DNA of 64,000 bases from Streptomyces sp. NBC_00536. GTDB lineage: Bacteria; Actinomycetota; Actinomycetes; Streptomycetales; Streptomycetaceae. The DNA is taken from positions 3,844,001 through 3,908,000 of the forward strand of contig NZ_CP107819.1 of assembly GCF_036346295.1 (NCBI RefSeq), written 5' to 3'. Position numbers and translations under genes: made by a program. Under the pieces are notes generated by a model. That model made no database searches. It worked only from the letters and a program-made list of their open reading frames with translations, and was not told where the DNA came from. Below are positions 50,561 to 58,513 of the stretch, piece after piece (within the stretch, counting starts at the first letter, position 1; each line of letters begins with the position of its first letter).

Positions 50561-51638
50561 CGCCCGTGCGGTAGAGCGTCCCCCCGCAGGCCGCCGTGGG
50601 AATGGTGGTCGTGGTGACGGGCGCGCCCGCCTGCGCGGTGTGCGTGACCTCGACCCCGGGACTCGGCGGCGTCGGCCCGGCGCTCGGCTCGACGGCCGCC
50701 CCGCTGCCCGCGTCGCTCTGCGCGCCCTGCGCCTGCGCTCCGCCGCCCTGCGGGGGCTTGCCGCCCGGATCCGCCGCGCCGCCGCCCGTACAGGCGGCTT
50801 CGGGCACCCACGCGAAGCGCACCTCGTAGCCCATGGCCGGCTGGAGGACCAGGCCGGGCGCCTCCACCGCCGGGTTCGGCAGTCCGGTCGCCGGATCGCC
50901 CGCGGTGTGCGCGAGGACCGTGACCGCGGGCTTGCCGGTGGCCGCGCCCGACGCCGGGGCCGCGGTGACGGTGTCGGCGCCCGTGACCGTACAGCCCGCG
51001 GCGGAGACGTTGGTGACCCGGAAGCTGCCGTAGACCTTGCCGTCGGCCTCCGCGGTACGGGCGCCCGCGCGCACCCCGAGCTGGGCTTCGCCGCAGCCGG
51101 GCAGCCCCGGGGCGGCGGGGGGCAGCAGCGGGCCGCCGCCGGTCGCGGCGCCCGTGGCGGCCGGGCCGGTGCCCGCGCCGGCGGACGGGGTCGGCGCCCC
51201 GGGCTGCGGGGTGCTGCCGGTGCCGCCCGCGCCCACGCCCTGGCCGTGGGCCGGGGGCTGCGGGGACTGGGGGGCTTCGCCCGCTCCGGCGGCGTGCGGG
51301 TCGGAGGCGCCGCCGGGCTTGCCCTCCGCGGCCGTGCCGTGGCCCGCCATCGCGGAGTGCTCGCCGGGCGTGGACTCGGCCGCCGTCAGGCGCATCGCGG
51401 CCGGGACCGCCGTACCGCACAGCAGCACGGCCGCGGCGGCGCCGATGACGGCCTGGCGCTTACGGGCCCGGCGGACCGGGACGGCGTGGCGCAGGCGCTC
51501 CAGCGCGCCGTCCGAGGGCGTCAGCTCCGCGACGGCTCCGTGCAGCAGCCCGCGCAGCTCGTCCGGCGCGAAGTCCCGCGCGCGGTGGCCGGGATCCTCT
51601 TCGTGCGTTCCGCCGAAGCGGTTCACCTGGTCGTTCAT
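50529..51638 (-). CDS. Single-pass membrane protein with DUF4232-like outer domain, sigma-factor partner
   Basis: 369 residues. A ~60-residue cytosolic head (FAPDELRGLLHGAVAELTPS, VRRARKRQ), one membrane helix (AVIGAAAAVLLCGTAVPAA) and an outer part: a long Ala/Gly/Pro linker, then CGEAQLGVRAG and FRVTNVSAAGCTVTG, the paired-Cys pattern of DUF4232, another low-complexity linker and a Cys-containing end. The ATG overlaps the stop of the sigma gene (ATGA). The layout is that of an anti-sigma or sigma-modulating protein, but there is no zinc-binding ZAS motif (HxxxCxxC); function is inferred only from position. Confidence 0.72.
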   Translation of the reverse strand: MNDQVNRFGGTHEEDPGHRARDFAPDELRGLLHGAVAELTPSDGALERLRHAVPVRRARKRQAVIGAAAAVLLCGTAVPAAMRLTAAESTPGEHSAMAGHGTAAEGKPGGASDPHAAGAGEAPQSPQPPAHGQGVGAGGTGSTPQPGAPTPSAGAGTGPAATGAATGGGPLLPPAAPGLPGCGEAQLGVRAGARTAEADGKVYGSFRVTNVSAAGCTVTGADTVTAAPASGAATGKPAVTVLAHTAGDPATGLPNPAVEAPGLVLQPAMGYEVRFAWVPEAACTGGGAADPGGKPPQGGGAQAQGAQSDAGSGAAVEPSAGPTPPSPGVEVTHTAQAGAPVTTTTIPTAACGGTLYRTGVIPLDATPKP

Positions 51639-52390
51639 GACTGCGCAGCCTCCATCGCCACCCGCAGCGCGGCAATGCCCCGCGATCCGTACGCCTTCAC
51701 CGAGCCCAGGGATATCCCGAGCGTCTCGGCGACCTGGGCCTCCGTCATGTCCGCGAAATAACGCAGCACCAGCACCTCGCGCTGGCGGCGCTGCAGTCCG
51801 CGCATCGATCTGATCAGGTCGTCCCGCTCCAGCTGCTCGTAGGCGCCCTCTTCGGCGCTCGCCATGTCGGGCATCGGCTTCGACAGCAGCTTGAGGCCGA
51901 TGATGCGGCGGCGCAGCGCGGAGCGCGAGAGGTTCACGACGGTCTGGCGCAGGTACGCCAGGGTCTTCTCGGGCTCGCGGACCCGGCTGCGCGCGGAGTG
52001 GACCCGGATGAACGCCTCCTGGACCACGTCCTCGCAGGAGGCGGTGTCGTCGAGGAGCAGCGCGGCCAGGCCCAGCAGGGAGCGGTAGTGCGCCTGGTAG
52101 GTCGCGGTGAGGTGGTCGACTGTGGTGCCGACGGCCTCGGGTGTCGCTGTCTGGGACGCCGCCGCCGCGGCGCTCTCGGCACCGTCGGAGCCGTCACGCG
52201 GGGCGGGCACGCGTGCCCCCCTGGCCTTGGGGGCGGGCACGGCCGACGTGCCGGCGCCCGGCGTTCCCGCCGGAAGGGGCACGATCACCGGGAAGCCGCC
52301 GCCGGGGCCGGAGCCCGCAGGGCGGCGCCGTACCGGAAGGATCCCGGGGCGCACCGGTGGAACCACGAAGTCGAGCAATGCCTCTGCCAC
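51635..52390 (-). CDS. SigE-family (ECF) RNA polymerase sigma factor
   Basis: 251 residues. A Pro/Gly/Ala-rich N-terminal extension of ~88 residues precedes region 2 (YRSLLGLAALLLDDTASCEDVVQEAFIRVH, in part DDTASCEDVVQEAF) and region 4 with the helix-turn-helix (QREVLVLRYFADMTEAQVAETL, SLGSVKAYGSRGIAAL). This is the actinobacterial SigE-family branch of ECF-type factors. GTG 52390 is the most upstream start; a start within the extension cannot be excluded because no ribosome site is evident. It is coupled to the downstream membrane protein. Confidence 0.88.
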   Translation of the reverse strand: MAEALLDFVVPPVRPGILPVRRRPAGSGPGGGFPVIVPLPAGTPGAGTSAVPAPKARGARVPAPRDGSDGAESAAAAASQTATPEAVGTTVDHLTATYQAHYRSLLGLAALLLDDTASCEDVVQEAFIRVHSARSRVREPEKTLAYLRQTVVNLSRSALRRRIIGLKLLSKPMPDMASAEEGAYEQLERDDLIRSMRGLQRRQREVLVLRYFADMTEAQVAETLGISLGSVKAYGSRGIAALRVAMEAAQS

Positions 52391-52521
52391 GCCAGTTGGA
52401 CACGCGTCCCCCGGTCAGGGTTGTACGCGTGCGGCAGCCTCACCAGCATTGTGTCGCCCGCCCTCATGCGTCACCGCTCTTCGCCTTGATCAAGGGATCG
52501 TCACCGATCCTACAAAGCGAA

Positions 52522-53595
52522 TTACGCGAATTCACCCGCGATCAGTTCCGCGATCTGGGTCGCGTTCAGGGCGACGCCCTTGCGGAGATTGTCCGCGCAG
52601 ACGAAGAACTCCAGTGCACGGGGGTCGTCGAGGGACACCCGCACCCGGCCCACCCAGGCCGGATCCGTGCCCGCGGCGTCCACCGGGGTCGGGAACTCCC
52701 CCGCCGCCGGGTCGTCCACGAGGACCACTCCGGGGGCCGCCTCCAGGATCTCCCGGGCCCGTACCACCTCCACCACGCTCTCGAAGCCGGCCCGCACGGT
52801 CAGCGAATGCCCGGTCATCACCGGTACCTGTACGCAGGTCACGGCCACCGGAAGTGCGTCAAGTCCGAGGATCCGGCGGACCTCCGCCCGTACCGCCAGC
52901 TCGTGCGAGGACCAGCCGTCCGCGCGCAGCTCACCGGACCAGGGCACCACGTTGAGGACGAGGGGGGCCGCGAAGGGCCCGGTGTCCTCGCCCACGGCAC
53001 GGCGTACGTCGCCGGTGTGCTCGCCCAGTTCCGTCCCGGCGACCAGGGCGGTCTGGCGGCGCAGCGTCTCGGCTCCGGCCCGGCCCTCGGCGCTCGCGGC
53101 CTGGTACGAGGACACGACCAGCCCGGTCAGCGCGTATTCGGCGTGCAGCGCGCCCACGGCCGCGATCATCGCGGCGGTGACGGAGTCCGGCCCGGCGACG
53201 ATCCCGCGCGGGCGGGTCCGTACGGCGTGCGCGTTGATCTCGGGCACCACCAGCGGCACCTCGGGGTCGTCCCGGAAGGCCGCGGAGTGGTCGACCACGA
53301 CGGCGCCGCGTGCGGTGACCACGGGCGCCCAGCGGGCCGACACCTCGGCGGGGGTCAGGAAGATCACCACATCGCCCGCGCCGAGGCCGTCGAAGGCGTC
53401 CTCCGTGAGGGCGAGCACCTCGGTCTCCTCGCCGCGCACGGTCAGCCGTCGCCCGGCCGAGCGCGGTGAGGAGATCAGGCGGATACCGCCCCAGACGTCC
53501 GCCCGCTGGGACAGCATCCGGAGCAGTACCGAAGCGACCGCTCCGGTCGCCCCGACCACGGCCAGCGCCGGGGCGGACGACCGGTCGGCGGTCAT
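52522..53595 (-). CDS. asd: Aspartate-semialdehyde dehydrogenase paralogue lacking the catalytic Cys
   Basis: 357 residues. Family features: NADP-binding [51 protein letters not shown] and the C-terminal [16 protein letters not shown]. At the active site the consensus NPNCTT is GPDSVT, so the nucleophilic Cys is Ser138. Canonical enzymes reduce aspartyl phosphate to the semialdehyde through a thioester on that Cys, so catalysis is doubtful; an alternative substrate, a scaffold role with aspartate kinase, or another asd gene for the reaction should be considered. ATG 53595 overlaps the ask stop (ATGA). Streptomyces genomes often have a second asd elsewhere. Confidence 0.9.
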   Translation of the reverse strand: MTADRSSAPALAVVGATGAVASVLLRMLSQRADVWGGIRLISSPRSAGRRLTVRGEETEVLALTEDAFDGLGAGDVVIFLTPAEVSARWAPVVTARGAVVVDHSAAFRDDPEVPLVVPEINAHAVRTRPRGIVAGPDSVTAAMIAAVGALHAEYALTGLVVSSYQAASAEGRAGAETLRRQTALVAGTELGEHTGDVRRAVGEDTGPFAAPLVLNVVPWSGELRADGWSSHELAVRAEVRRILGLDALPVAVTCVQVPVMTGHSLTVRAGFESVVEVVRAREILEAAPGVVLVDDPAAGEFPTPVDAAGTDPAWVGRVRVSLDDPRALEFFVCADNLRKGVALNATQIAELIAGEFA

Positions 53596-54866
53596 CGTCC
53601 GGTGCCTCCGTAGACGACGGCCTCGTCGCTGTCGGAGTCGAGGCCGAAGGCCGAGTGCACGGCGCGGACGGCTTCGTTGACGTCGTCCTGGCGGGTGACC
53701 ACCGAGATGCGGATCTCGGAGGTCGAGATCAGCTCGATGTTGACGCCCGCGTCGGACAGGGCCTGGAAGAACGAGGCGGTGACGCCCGGGTTCGTCTTCA
53801 TGCCCGCGCCGACCAGGGAGATCTTGCCGATCTGGTCGTCGTAGCGCAGCGAGTCGAAGCCGATCGTGCCCTTCGCCTTCTCCAGGGCGTCGATGGCCTT
53901 GTGGCCCTCGGCCTTGGGGAGGGTGAACGAGATGTCCGTCAGACCGGTGGAGGCGGCGGACACGTTCTGCACGATCATGTCGATGTTGATCTCGGCGTCC
54001 GCGATGGCGCGGAAGATGGCCGCGGCCTCGCCCGGCTTGTCCGGCACACCGACGACCGTGATCTTGGCTTCGGAGACGTCGTGAGCGACTCCGGAGATGA
54101 TGGCGTGCTCCACCGGCTCGTCCCCTTGCGGATTCTCGTTGCTGACCCAGGTGCCGCGCAGTCCGGAGAAGGACGAACGGACGTGGATCGGGATGTTGTA
54201 TCGGCGCGCGTACTCCACGCAGCGGTGCAGCAGCACCTTGGAGCCGGACGCGGCCAGCTCCAGCATGTCCTCGGAGGAGATCCAGTCGATCTTCTGGGCC
54301 TTCTTCACGACGCGGGGGTCCGCGGTGAAGACGCCGTCGACGTCGGTGTAGATCTCGCAGACCTCGGCGTCGAGCGCCGCGGCCAGGGCGACGGCGGTCG
54401 TGTCCGACCCGCCGCGGCCGAGGGTGGTGATGTCCTTGCTGTCCGCGGAGACACCCTGGAAACCGGCGACGATGGCGATGTTGCCCTCGTCCAGCGCGGT
54501 ACGGATCCGGCCCGGCGTGACATCGATGATGCGCGCTTTGTTGTGGACCGAGTCGGTGATCACGCCTGCCTGGCTGCCGGTGAACGACTGGGCCTCGTGG
54601 CCCAGGTTTTTGATCGCCATGGCCAGCAGGGCCATGGAGATCCGCTCTCCCGCGGTCAGCAGCATGTCGAATTCACGCCCGGCAGGCATCGGAGACACCT
54701 GCTCGGCGAGATCGATCAGCTCGTCCGTCGTGTCGCCCATCGCCGACACCACGACGACGACCTGGTGGCCGTCCTTCTTGGCGTCGACGATCCGCTTGGC
54801 GACCCGCTTGATGCCCTCGGCATCCGCTACGGAGGAGCCTCCGTACTTCTGCACGACTAGGCCCAC
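53592..54866 (-). CDS. ask: Aspartate kinase
   Basis: 424 residues. Kinase motifs [24 protein letters not shown], and [19 protein letters not shown]; two ACT domains at the C-terminus ([36 protein letters not shown]) for feedback by lysine and threonine. It makes aspartyl phosphate for lysine, threonine, methionine and diaminopimelate. GTG 54866 has GAGGAGCGCAC just upstream. As in corynebacteria, a second start inside the gene (GTG 54113 with AAGGGGA 7 bases before) could give a ~173-residue regulatory beta subunit. Coupled to the asd paralogue. Confidence 0.97.
   Translation of the reverse strand: MGLVVQKYGGSSVADAEGIKRVAKRIVDAKKDGHQVVVVVSAMGDTTDELIDLAEQVSPMPAGREFDMLLTAGERISMALLAMAIKNLGHEAQSFTGSQAGVITDSVHNKARIIDVTPGRIRTALDEGNIAIVAGFQGVSADSKDITTLGRGGSDTTAVALAAALDAEVCEIYTDVDGVFTADPRVVKKAQKIDWISSEDMLELAASGSKVLLHRCVEYARRYNIPIHVRSSFSGLRGTWVSNENPQGDEPVEHAIISGVAHDVSEAKITVVGVPDKPGEAAAIFRAIADAEINIDMIVQNVSAASTGLTDISFTLPKAEGHKAIDALEKAKGTIGFDSLRYDDQIGKISLVGAGMKTNPGVTASFFQALSDAGVNIELISTSEIRISVVTRQDDVNEAVRAVHSAFGLDSDSDEAVVYGGTGR
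54111..54127 (-). promoter_or_regulatory. Internal ribosome site and start for the aspartate kinase beta subunit
   Basis: On the minus strand AAGGGGA (54121-54127) precedes an in-frame GTG (54111-54113, [12 protein letters not shown]) by 7 bases, exactly where beta subunits of two-subunit aspartate kinases begin. Confidence 0.6.
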
Positions 54867-55040
54867 GTGCGCTCCTCGATCAAGTCCGTCTGTTTGCGGG
54901 TGCAGTCTAACGAGCGGCCGCGATCCGACCGCCTCGTACCACATCATGAGACGAAAAGATCAAAGAATACGTTCCCGGACGGAGCCCGTGATTCCGCCGG
55001 ATCCCATGATTCCGGCGCTACGTCCTCCACGCGTCCGGCG

Positions 55041-55697
55041 CTACTTCTTGCGCAGCCCCAGCGGACCCGCGATCTCCTGTGCCATCACCAGCCCGGCCTG
55101 CTCCGCGAGGTCGTCCTCGGCCAGGTCCTCGTCCGTGTCCAGACCGTCCAGCTCCTGCAGGGGCTGGTCGAGGCGGACGTGCGCGACGAGCGACTGCAGG
55201 GCCCGCAGGGTGGCCGAGGCCGTCGATCCCCAGTTGGAGAAGTACGAGAACTGCCACCACCACAGCGCCTCGGTGGTGCGGCCCGCCCGGTAGTGCGCCA
55301 GCCCGTGCCGCAGGTCCGCGACCACGTCGGCCAGGTCGTCGGAGATCCGGTGCGCGACCGGCGCCTTGCGCGGCTCGTAGGGGTCGAAGACCTCGGAGTA
55401 CACGTCGACCGGGTCCAGCATCAGCGCGAACCGCTCGCGCAGCTCGTCCACGCCCGGCTCGGGCCCGATGTCCGGCTCGTAGCGCTCGTCGGGCACGACG
55501 TCCTGGTACGCCCCCAGCCGGCCGCCCGCCAGCAGCAGCTGGGAGACCTCCAGCAGGAGGAACGGCACGGCGCTGTCCGGGTCCTCGCCCTTGGCCACCT
55601 CGGTGACCGCGACGATGAAGGACTCGATCTGGTCGGAGATCTGGACGGCGAAGTCGTCCGGATCCTGGCCCAGGGCGTGCAGCGTTGCGTCAGACAT
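55041..55697 (-). CDS. DUF5063-domain protein
   Basis: 218 residues, acidic: [27 protein letters not shown] then [36 protein letters not shown], helices around [33 protein letters not shown]. This matches DUF5063, a conserved actinobacterial family of unknown role always near recR. ATG 55697 overlaps the end of recR by 8 bases and follows GAAGGAAGG. Third gene of the ybaB-recR operon; a link to recombination or DNA repair is suggested only by context. Confidence 0.88.
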   Translation of the reverse strand: MSDATLHALGQDPDDFAVQISDQIESFIVAVTEVAKGEDPDSAVPFLLLEVSQLLLAGGRLGAYQDVVPDERYEPDIGPEPGVDELRERFALMLDPVDVYSEVFDPYEPRKAPVAHRISDDLADVVADLRHGLAHYRAGRTTEALWWWQFSYFSNWGSTASATLRALQSLVAHVRLDQPLQELDGLDTDEDLAEDDLAEQAGLVMAQEIAGPLGLRKK

Positions 55698-56289
55698 CGA
55701 GAAGTCGCCTTCCTTCAAAGGCCCGCCCGAGCGTGACCTCGTCCGCGTACTCCAAGTCTCCCCCGACGGGGAGCCCGCTGGCCAGGCGGGTGACCTTGAG
55801 GCCCATGGGCTTGATCATCCGGGCGAGGTACGTCGCCGTCGCCTCGCCCTCCAGGTTCGGGTCGGTGGCGAGGATCAGCTCGGTCACCGCCCCGTCCGCG
55901 AGGCGCGCCAGCAGCTCGCGGATGCTCAGGTCGTCCGGTCCGACGCCCTCGATCGGGCTGATCGCGCCGCCCAGGACGTGGTACCGGCCCCGGAACTCAC
56001 GCGTCCGCTCGATCGCGACGACGTCCTTCGACTCCTCGACCACACAGATCACGGTCAGGTCCCGGCGCGGGTCGCGGCAGATGTTGCACCGCTCCTCCTG
56101 CGCCACGTTCCCGCACACCGCGCAGAACCGGACCTTGTCCTTGACCTCCAGCAGCGCGTGCGCGAGGCGGCGGACGTCGGTGGGCTCGGCCTGCAGGATG
56201 TGGAAGGCGATCCGCTGCGCGCTCTTGGGCCCGACGCCGGGCAGCCTGCCCAGTTCGTCGATCAGGTCCTGGACCACGCCTTCGTACAA
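55690..56289 (-). CDS. recR: Recombination mediator RecR
   Basis: 199 residues. Helix-hairpin-helix ([20 protein letters not shown]), a C4 zinc finger ([18 protein letters not shown]) and the Toprim domain ([33 protein letters not shown]). RecR with RecF/RecO loads RecA on gapped DNA. It starts with a rare TTG (56287-56289), with AGAAGG 9 bases upstream; the sequence [18 protein letters not shown] fits the family start, so the TTG is well supported. Confidence 0.96.
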   Translation of the reverse strand: MYEGVVQDLIDELGRLPGVGPKSAQRIAFHILQAEPTDVRRLAHALLEVKDKVRFCAVCGNVAQEERCNICRDPRRDLTVICVVEESKDVVAIERTREFRGRYHVLGGAISPIEGVGPDDLSIRELLARLADGAVTELILATDPNLEGEATATYLARMIKPMGLKVTRLASGLPVGGDLEYADEVTLGRAFEGRRLLDV

Positions 56290-56350
56290 CGGACTGCCTT
56301 CTCTCTCTGGATCTTCTGGAGTTCGTTACCGGGTCTTCCGCGGTTCGGTA

Positions 56351-56695
56351 CTAGAACGGGAGACCGGGGATGCCGCTGCCGCCGCCCAGGCCCTGGGCCA
56401 GCGGGCCCAGCTTCTGCTGCTGGAGCGCCTGCGCGTTCTCGTTGGCCGCCTGGACCGCCGCGACCACCAGGTCGGCGAGGGTCTCGGTGTCCTCCGGGTC
56501 CACGGCCTTCGGGTCGATCACCAGCGCACGCAGCTCACCTGAACCGGTCACCGTGGCCTTGACCAGACCCCCGCCCGCCTGGCCGTCGACCTCGGTACGG
56601 GCCAGCTCTTCCTGGGCCGCGGCGAGGTCCTGCTGCATCTTCTGGGCCTGCTGGAGCAGCTGCTGCATGTTGGGCTGGCCACCGCCGGGGATCAC
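56351..56695 (-). CDS. YbaB/EbfC nucleoid-associated protein
   Basis: 114 residues: a Gln/Met-rich helix ([22 protein letters not shown]) then [25 protein letters not shown] and a C-terminal helix [29 protein letters not shown]. Binds DNA as a dimer and is nearly always upstream of recR. GTG 56695 follows GGAGTGAGTGACCA. The 61 bases before the recR TTG are unstructured, consistent with one operon (ybaB-recR-DUF5063). Confidence 0.95.
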   Translation of the reverse strand: MIPGGGQPNMQQLLQQAQKMQQDLAAAQEELARTEVDGQAGGGLVKATVTGSGELRALVIDPKAVDPEDTETLADLVVAAVQAANENAQALQQQKLGPLAQGLGGGSGIPGLPF

Positions 56696-56950
56696 TGGTC
56701 ACTCACTCCATACGTCGGACTGCTACGGGTGAAACCGAGCCTACGTGCTCCCCGGGCGGCGCGCCCTACGCCGTGAAGACCAACTCTTTCGAGTGAGCGT
56801 GAGGCGTGCACGTACCTGATCAAGGCCCCCTTGCGGGCGGAAATCCCGGGATTCGTCGCCCACCACCCGCCGTTCGGAGGTAGGAAGGGCATGCGCACCA
56901 TTGCGCACACGCGCACCACCACACGTCAGCGCAGGCAGAGGGAGTGCCGG

Positions 56951-57700
56951 GTGAGCCAGCCGGAGATGCAGCCCGAGGGGCCACCCCGGGATCCCCGGGA
57001 GGAAGACGGCGGACCGATGGCCGCCGCGGGCGATCTGACCGGCCGGCCCTTCCCCCTCGGGGACTGGGGCGAGCCCGCCGAACGGCTCGACGAGCTGTAC
57101 CGGCGGGTCGAGGCCGATGCGCTGCGCACCGCCGGGTGGTACCTGTCCGACCGCGCCCGGAAGCGGCGCGGGGCCCGGATCCTGCGGGCCGGGGCCGCCG
57201 TCGGCGCGCTCGCCGGGGCCGCGATGCCGCTGCTGGAGCTGACCGGGTCCACGCCGGGGCTGGCGGCGTACGGGTACCTCTCGCTGCTGCTGGCCGCGGC
57301 CTGCCTGGCCTGCGACCGGTTCTTCGGGCTGACGTCCGGGTGGATGCGGGACGTGGCGACGGCGCAGGCGGTCCAGCGAAGACTCCAGACGCTCCAGTTC
57401 GACTGGGCGTCGGAGAACGTGCGCGAGGTGCTCGGCCCGACCGAGGGCACCGCCAGCGAGGCCGCGGACCGCTGTCTGTCCGTACTGCGGCGCTTCCAGG
57501 AGGACGTCACGGATCTGGTCCGCTCCGAGACCGCGGACTGGATGGTGGAGTTCCGCTCGGGTCCGGCGCCCCTGGTCATGCAGTCCCTGGGCGTCCCCGG
57601 CAGCCGCGCCGAAGCGGGCGTACCGCCGGCCCGCTTCCCGCTCCCCCCGGGGACCCGCCCGAACATGCCGCGCCAGCGGCCCCCGGAGCAGCCGAGGTGA
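56951..57700 (+). CDS. SLATT-domain membrane protein
   Basis: 249 residues. The N-terminal ~45 residues are acidic and Pro-rich (EGPPRDPREEDGG); the SLATT core has LDELYRRVEADALRTAGWYLSDR, two membrane helices (LRAGAAVGALAGAAMPLLEL; LAAYGYLSLLLAAACLAC) and a long helix (RDVATAQAVQRRLQTLQFDW). SLATT proteins are predicted pore- or sensor-like effectors in bacterial conflict systems, but this stand-alone copy has no nuclease or nucleotide-cyclase partner beside it, so a housekeeping role is equally possible. GTG 56951 follows GGGAG by 7 bases; longer readings lack this. Confidence 0.82.
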   Translation: MSQPEMQPEGPPRDPREEDGGPMAAAGDLTGRPFPLGDWGEPAERLDELYRRVEADALRTAGWYLSDRARKRRGARILRAGAAVGALAGAAMPLLELTGSTPGLAAYGYLSLLLAAACLACDRFFGLTSGWMRDVATAQAVQRRLQTLQFDWASENVREVLGPTEGTASEAADRCLSVLRRFQEDVTDLVRSETADWMVEFRSGPAPLVMQSLGVPGSRAEAGVPPARFPLPPGTRPNMPRQRPPEQPR

Positions 57701-57702
57701 AC

Positions 57703-57729
57703 CCGGGCGGGGCGTCCGGCCCCGCCCGG
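57703..57729. terminator. 11-bp hairpin between convergent genes
   Basis: CCGGGCGGGGC and GCCCCGCCCGG pair perfectly around GTCCG, between the SLATT stop (57700) and the facing stop (57748). Confidence 0.8.
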
Positions 57730-57747
57730 AAGGCGCCGACCGGCGGC

Positions 57748-58398
57748 TCAGCTGAAGATGATCATCGAGCCCTGGCCCAGGCTCCGCGTCGCCGCGGCGT
57801 GCAGCCCCAGCCACACGTGCCGCTCGCGGGCGAAGGGACTGTCGTCGTACGGGATCGGCCCCGCCGGCTCCTCCAGCGAGGTCGGCCGTCCCGGCGGCGC
57901 GGGCGGCGCCGGCGGGTTCCCCGGGTCGATGCCGATCGCGGGCCCCACGAACGCCAGCTCCCGCAGCAGGCCCTGCGCGGAGCCCAGCGGCCCGCCCCCG
58001 GCCAGCAGCTCCTCGTTGGCCAGCGGCACCGCGAAGTCCACCGGTACGTACGCCCCGGCGTGGTCGTAGTGCCACACCAGGTGGGACTGCTGGGCCGTGG
58101 ACTCGAACATCTCCAGCAGCTGCTCGTAGTCGCCGCCCAGCTCGTCCACCGGGGTCACCGGCAGCCCGCAGAGCTGCAGCAGGTAGGCGCGGCGCAGGAA
58201 GTGCAGGGCGTCGTAGTCGAACCCGGCCACCGGGGCCACGTCCCCCGACAGCCCGGGCATGTAGGCGAAGACGGGCACGGACGGCAGTCCGGCCTCGCCC
58301 AGCGCCTTGTCGTACGAGGCGATCTCTTCCGCGAAGGGATTGTCGGGGCTGTGGCACAGCACGTCGACAAGGGGGACCAGCCACAGGTCACAGGCCAC
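57748..58398 (-). CDS. Conserved protein of unknown function
   Basis: 216 residues, no membrane segments or signal. Recognisable blocks: CDLWLVPLVDVLCHSPDNPFAE near the N-terminus and YLLQLCGLPVTPVDELGGDYEQLLEMFESTAQQSHLVWHYDHAG in the middle (quoted as LGGDYEQLLEMF and HLVWHYDHAG), ending in ATRSLGQGSMIIFS. I do not recognise the family. GTG 58398 with CGGAGCCCGC directly upstream is chosen. It is convergent with the SLATT gene and read alone. Confidence 0.85.
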   Translation of the reverse strand: MACDLWLVPLVDVLCHSPDNPFAEEIASYDKALGEAGLPSVPVFAYMPGLSGDVAPVAGFDYDALHFLRRAYLLQLCGLPVTPVDELGGDYEQLLEMFESTAQQSHLVWHYDHAGAYVPVDFAVPLANEELLAGGGPLGSAQGLLRELAFVGPAIGIDPGNPPAPPAPPGRPTSLEEPAGPIPYDDSPFARERHVWLGLHAAATRSLGQGSMIIFS

Positions 58399-58513
58399 GC
58401 GGGCTCCGTCCGGTCGTTGTCCGCCGATCGGCCCAGCGTAGTGCGCCGGACACCCTCCGCGAAGGGGTCGGTAAAGGTCTGCTCCCGGAACGGGTCTCCT
58501 GTGGGTCTCCGGG

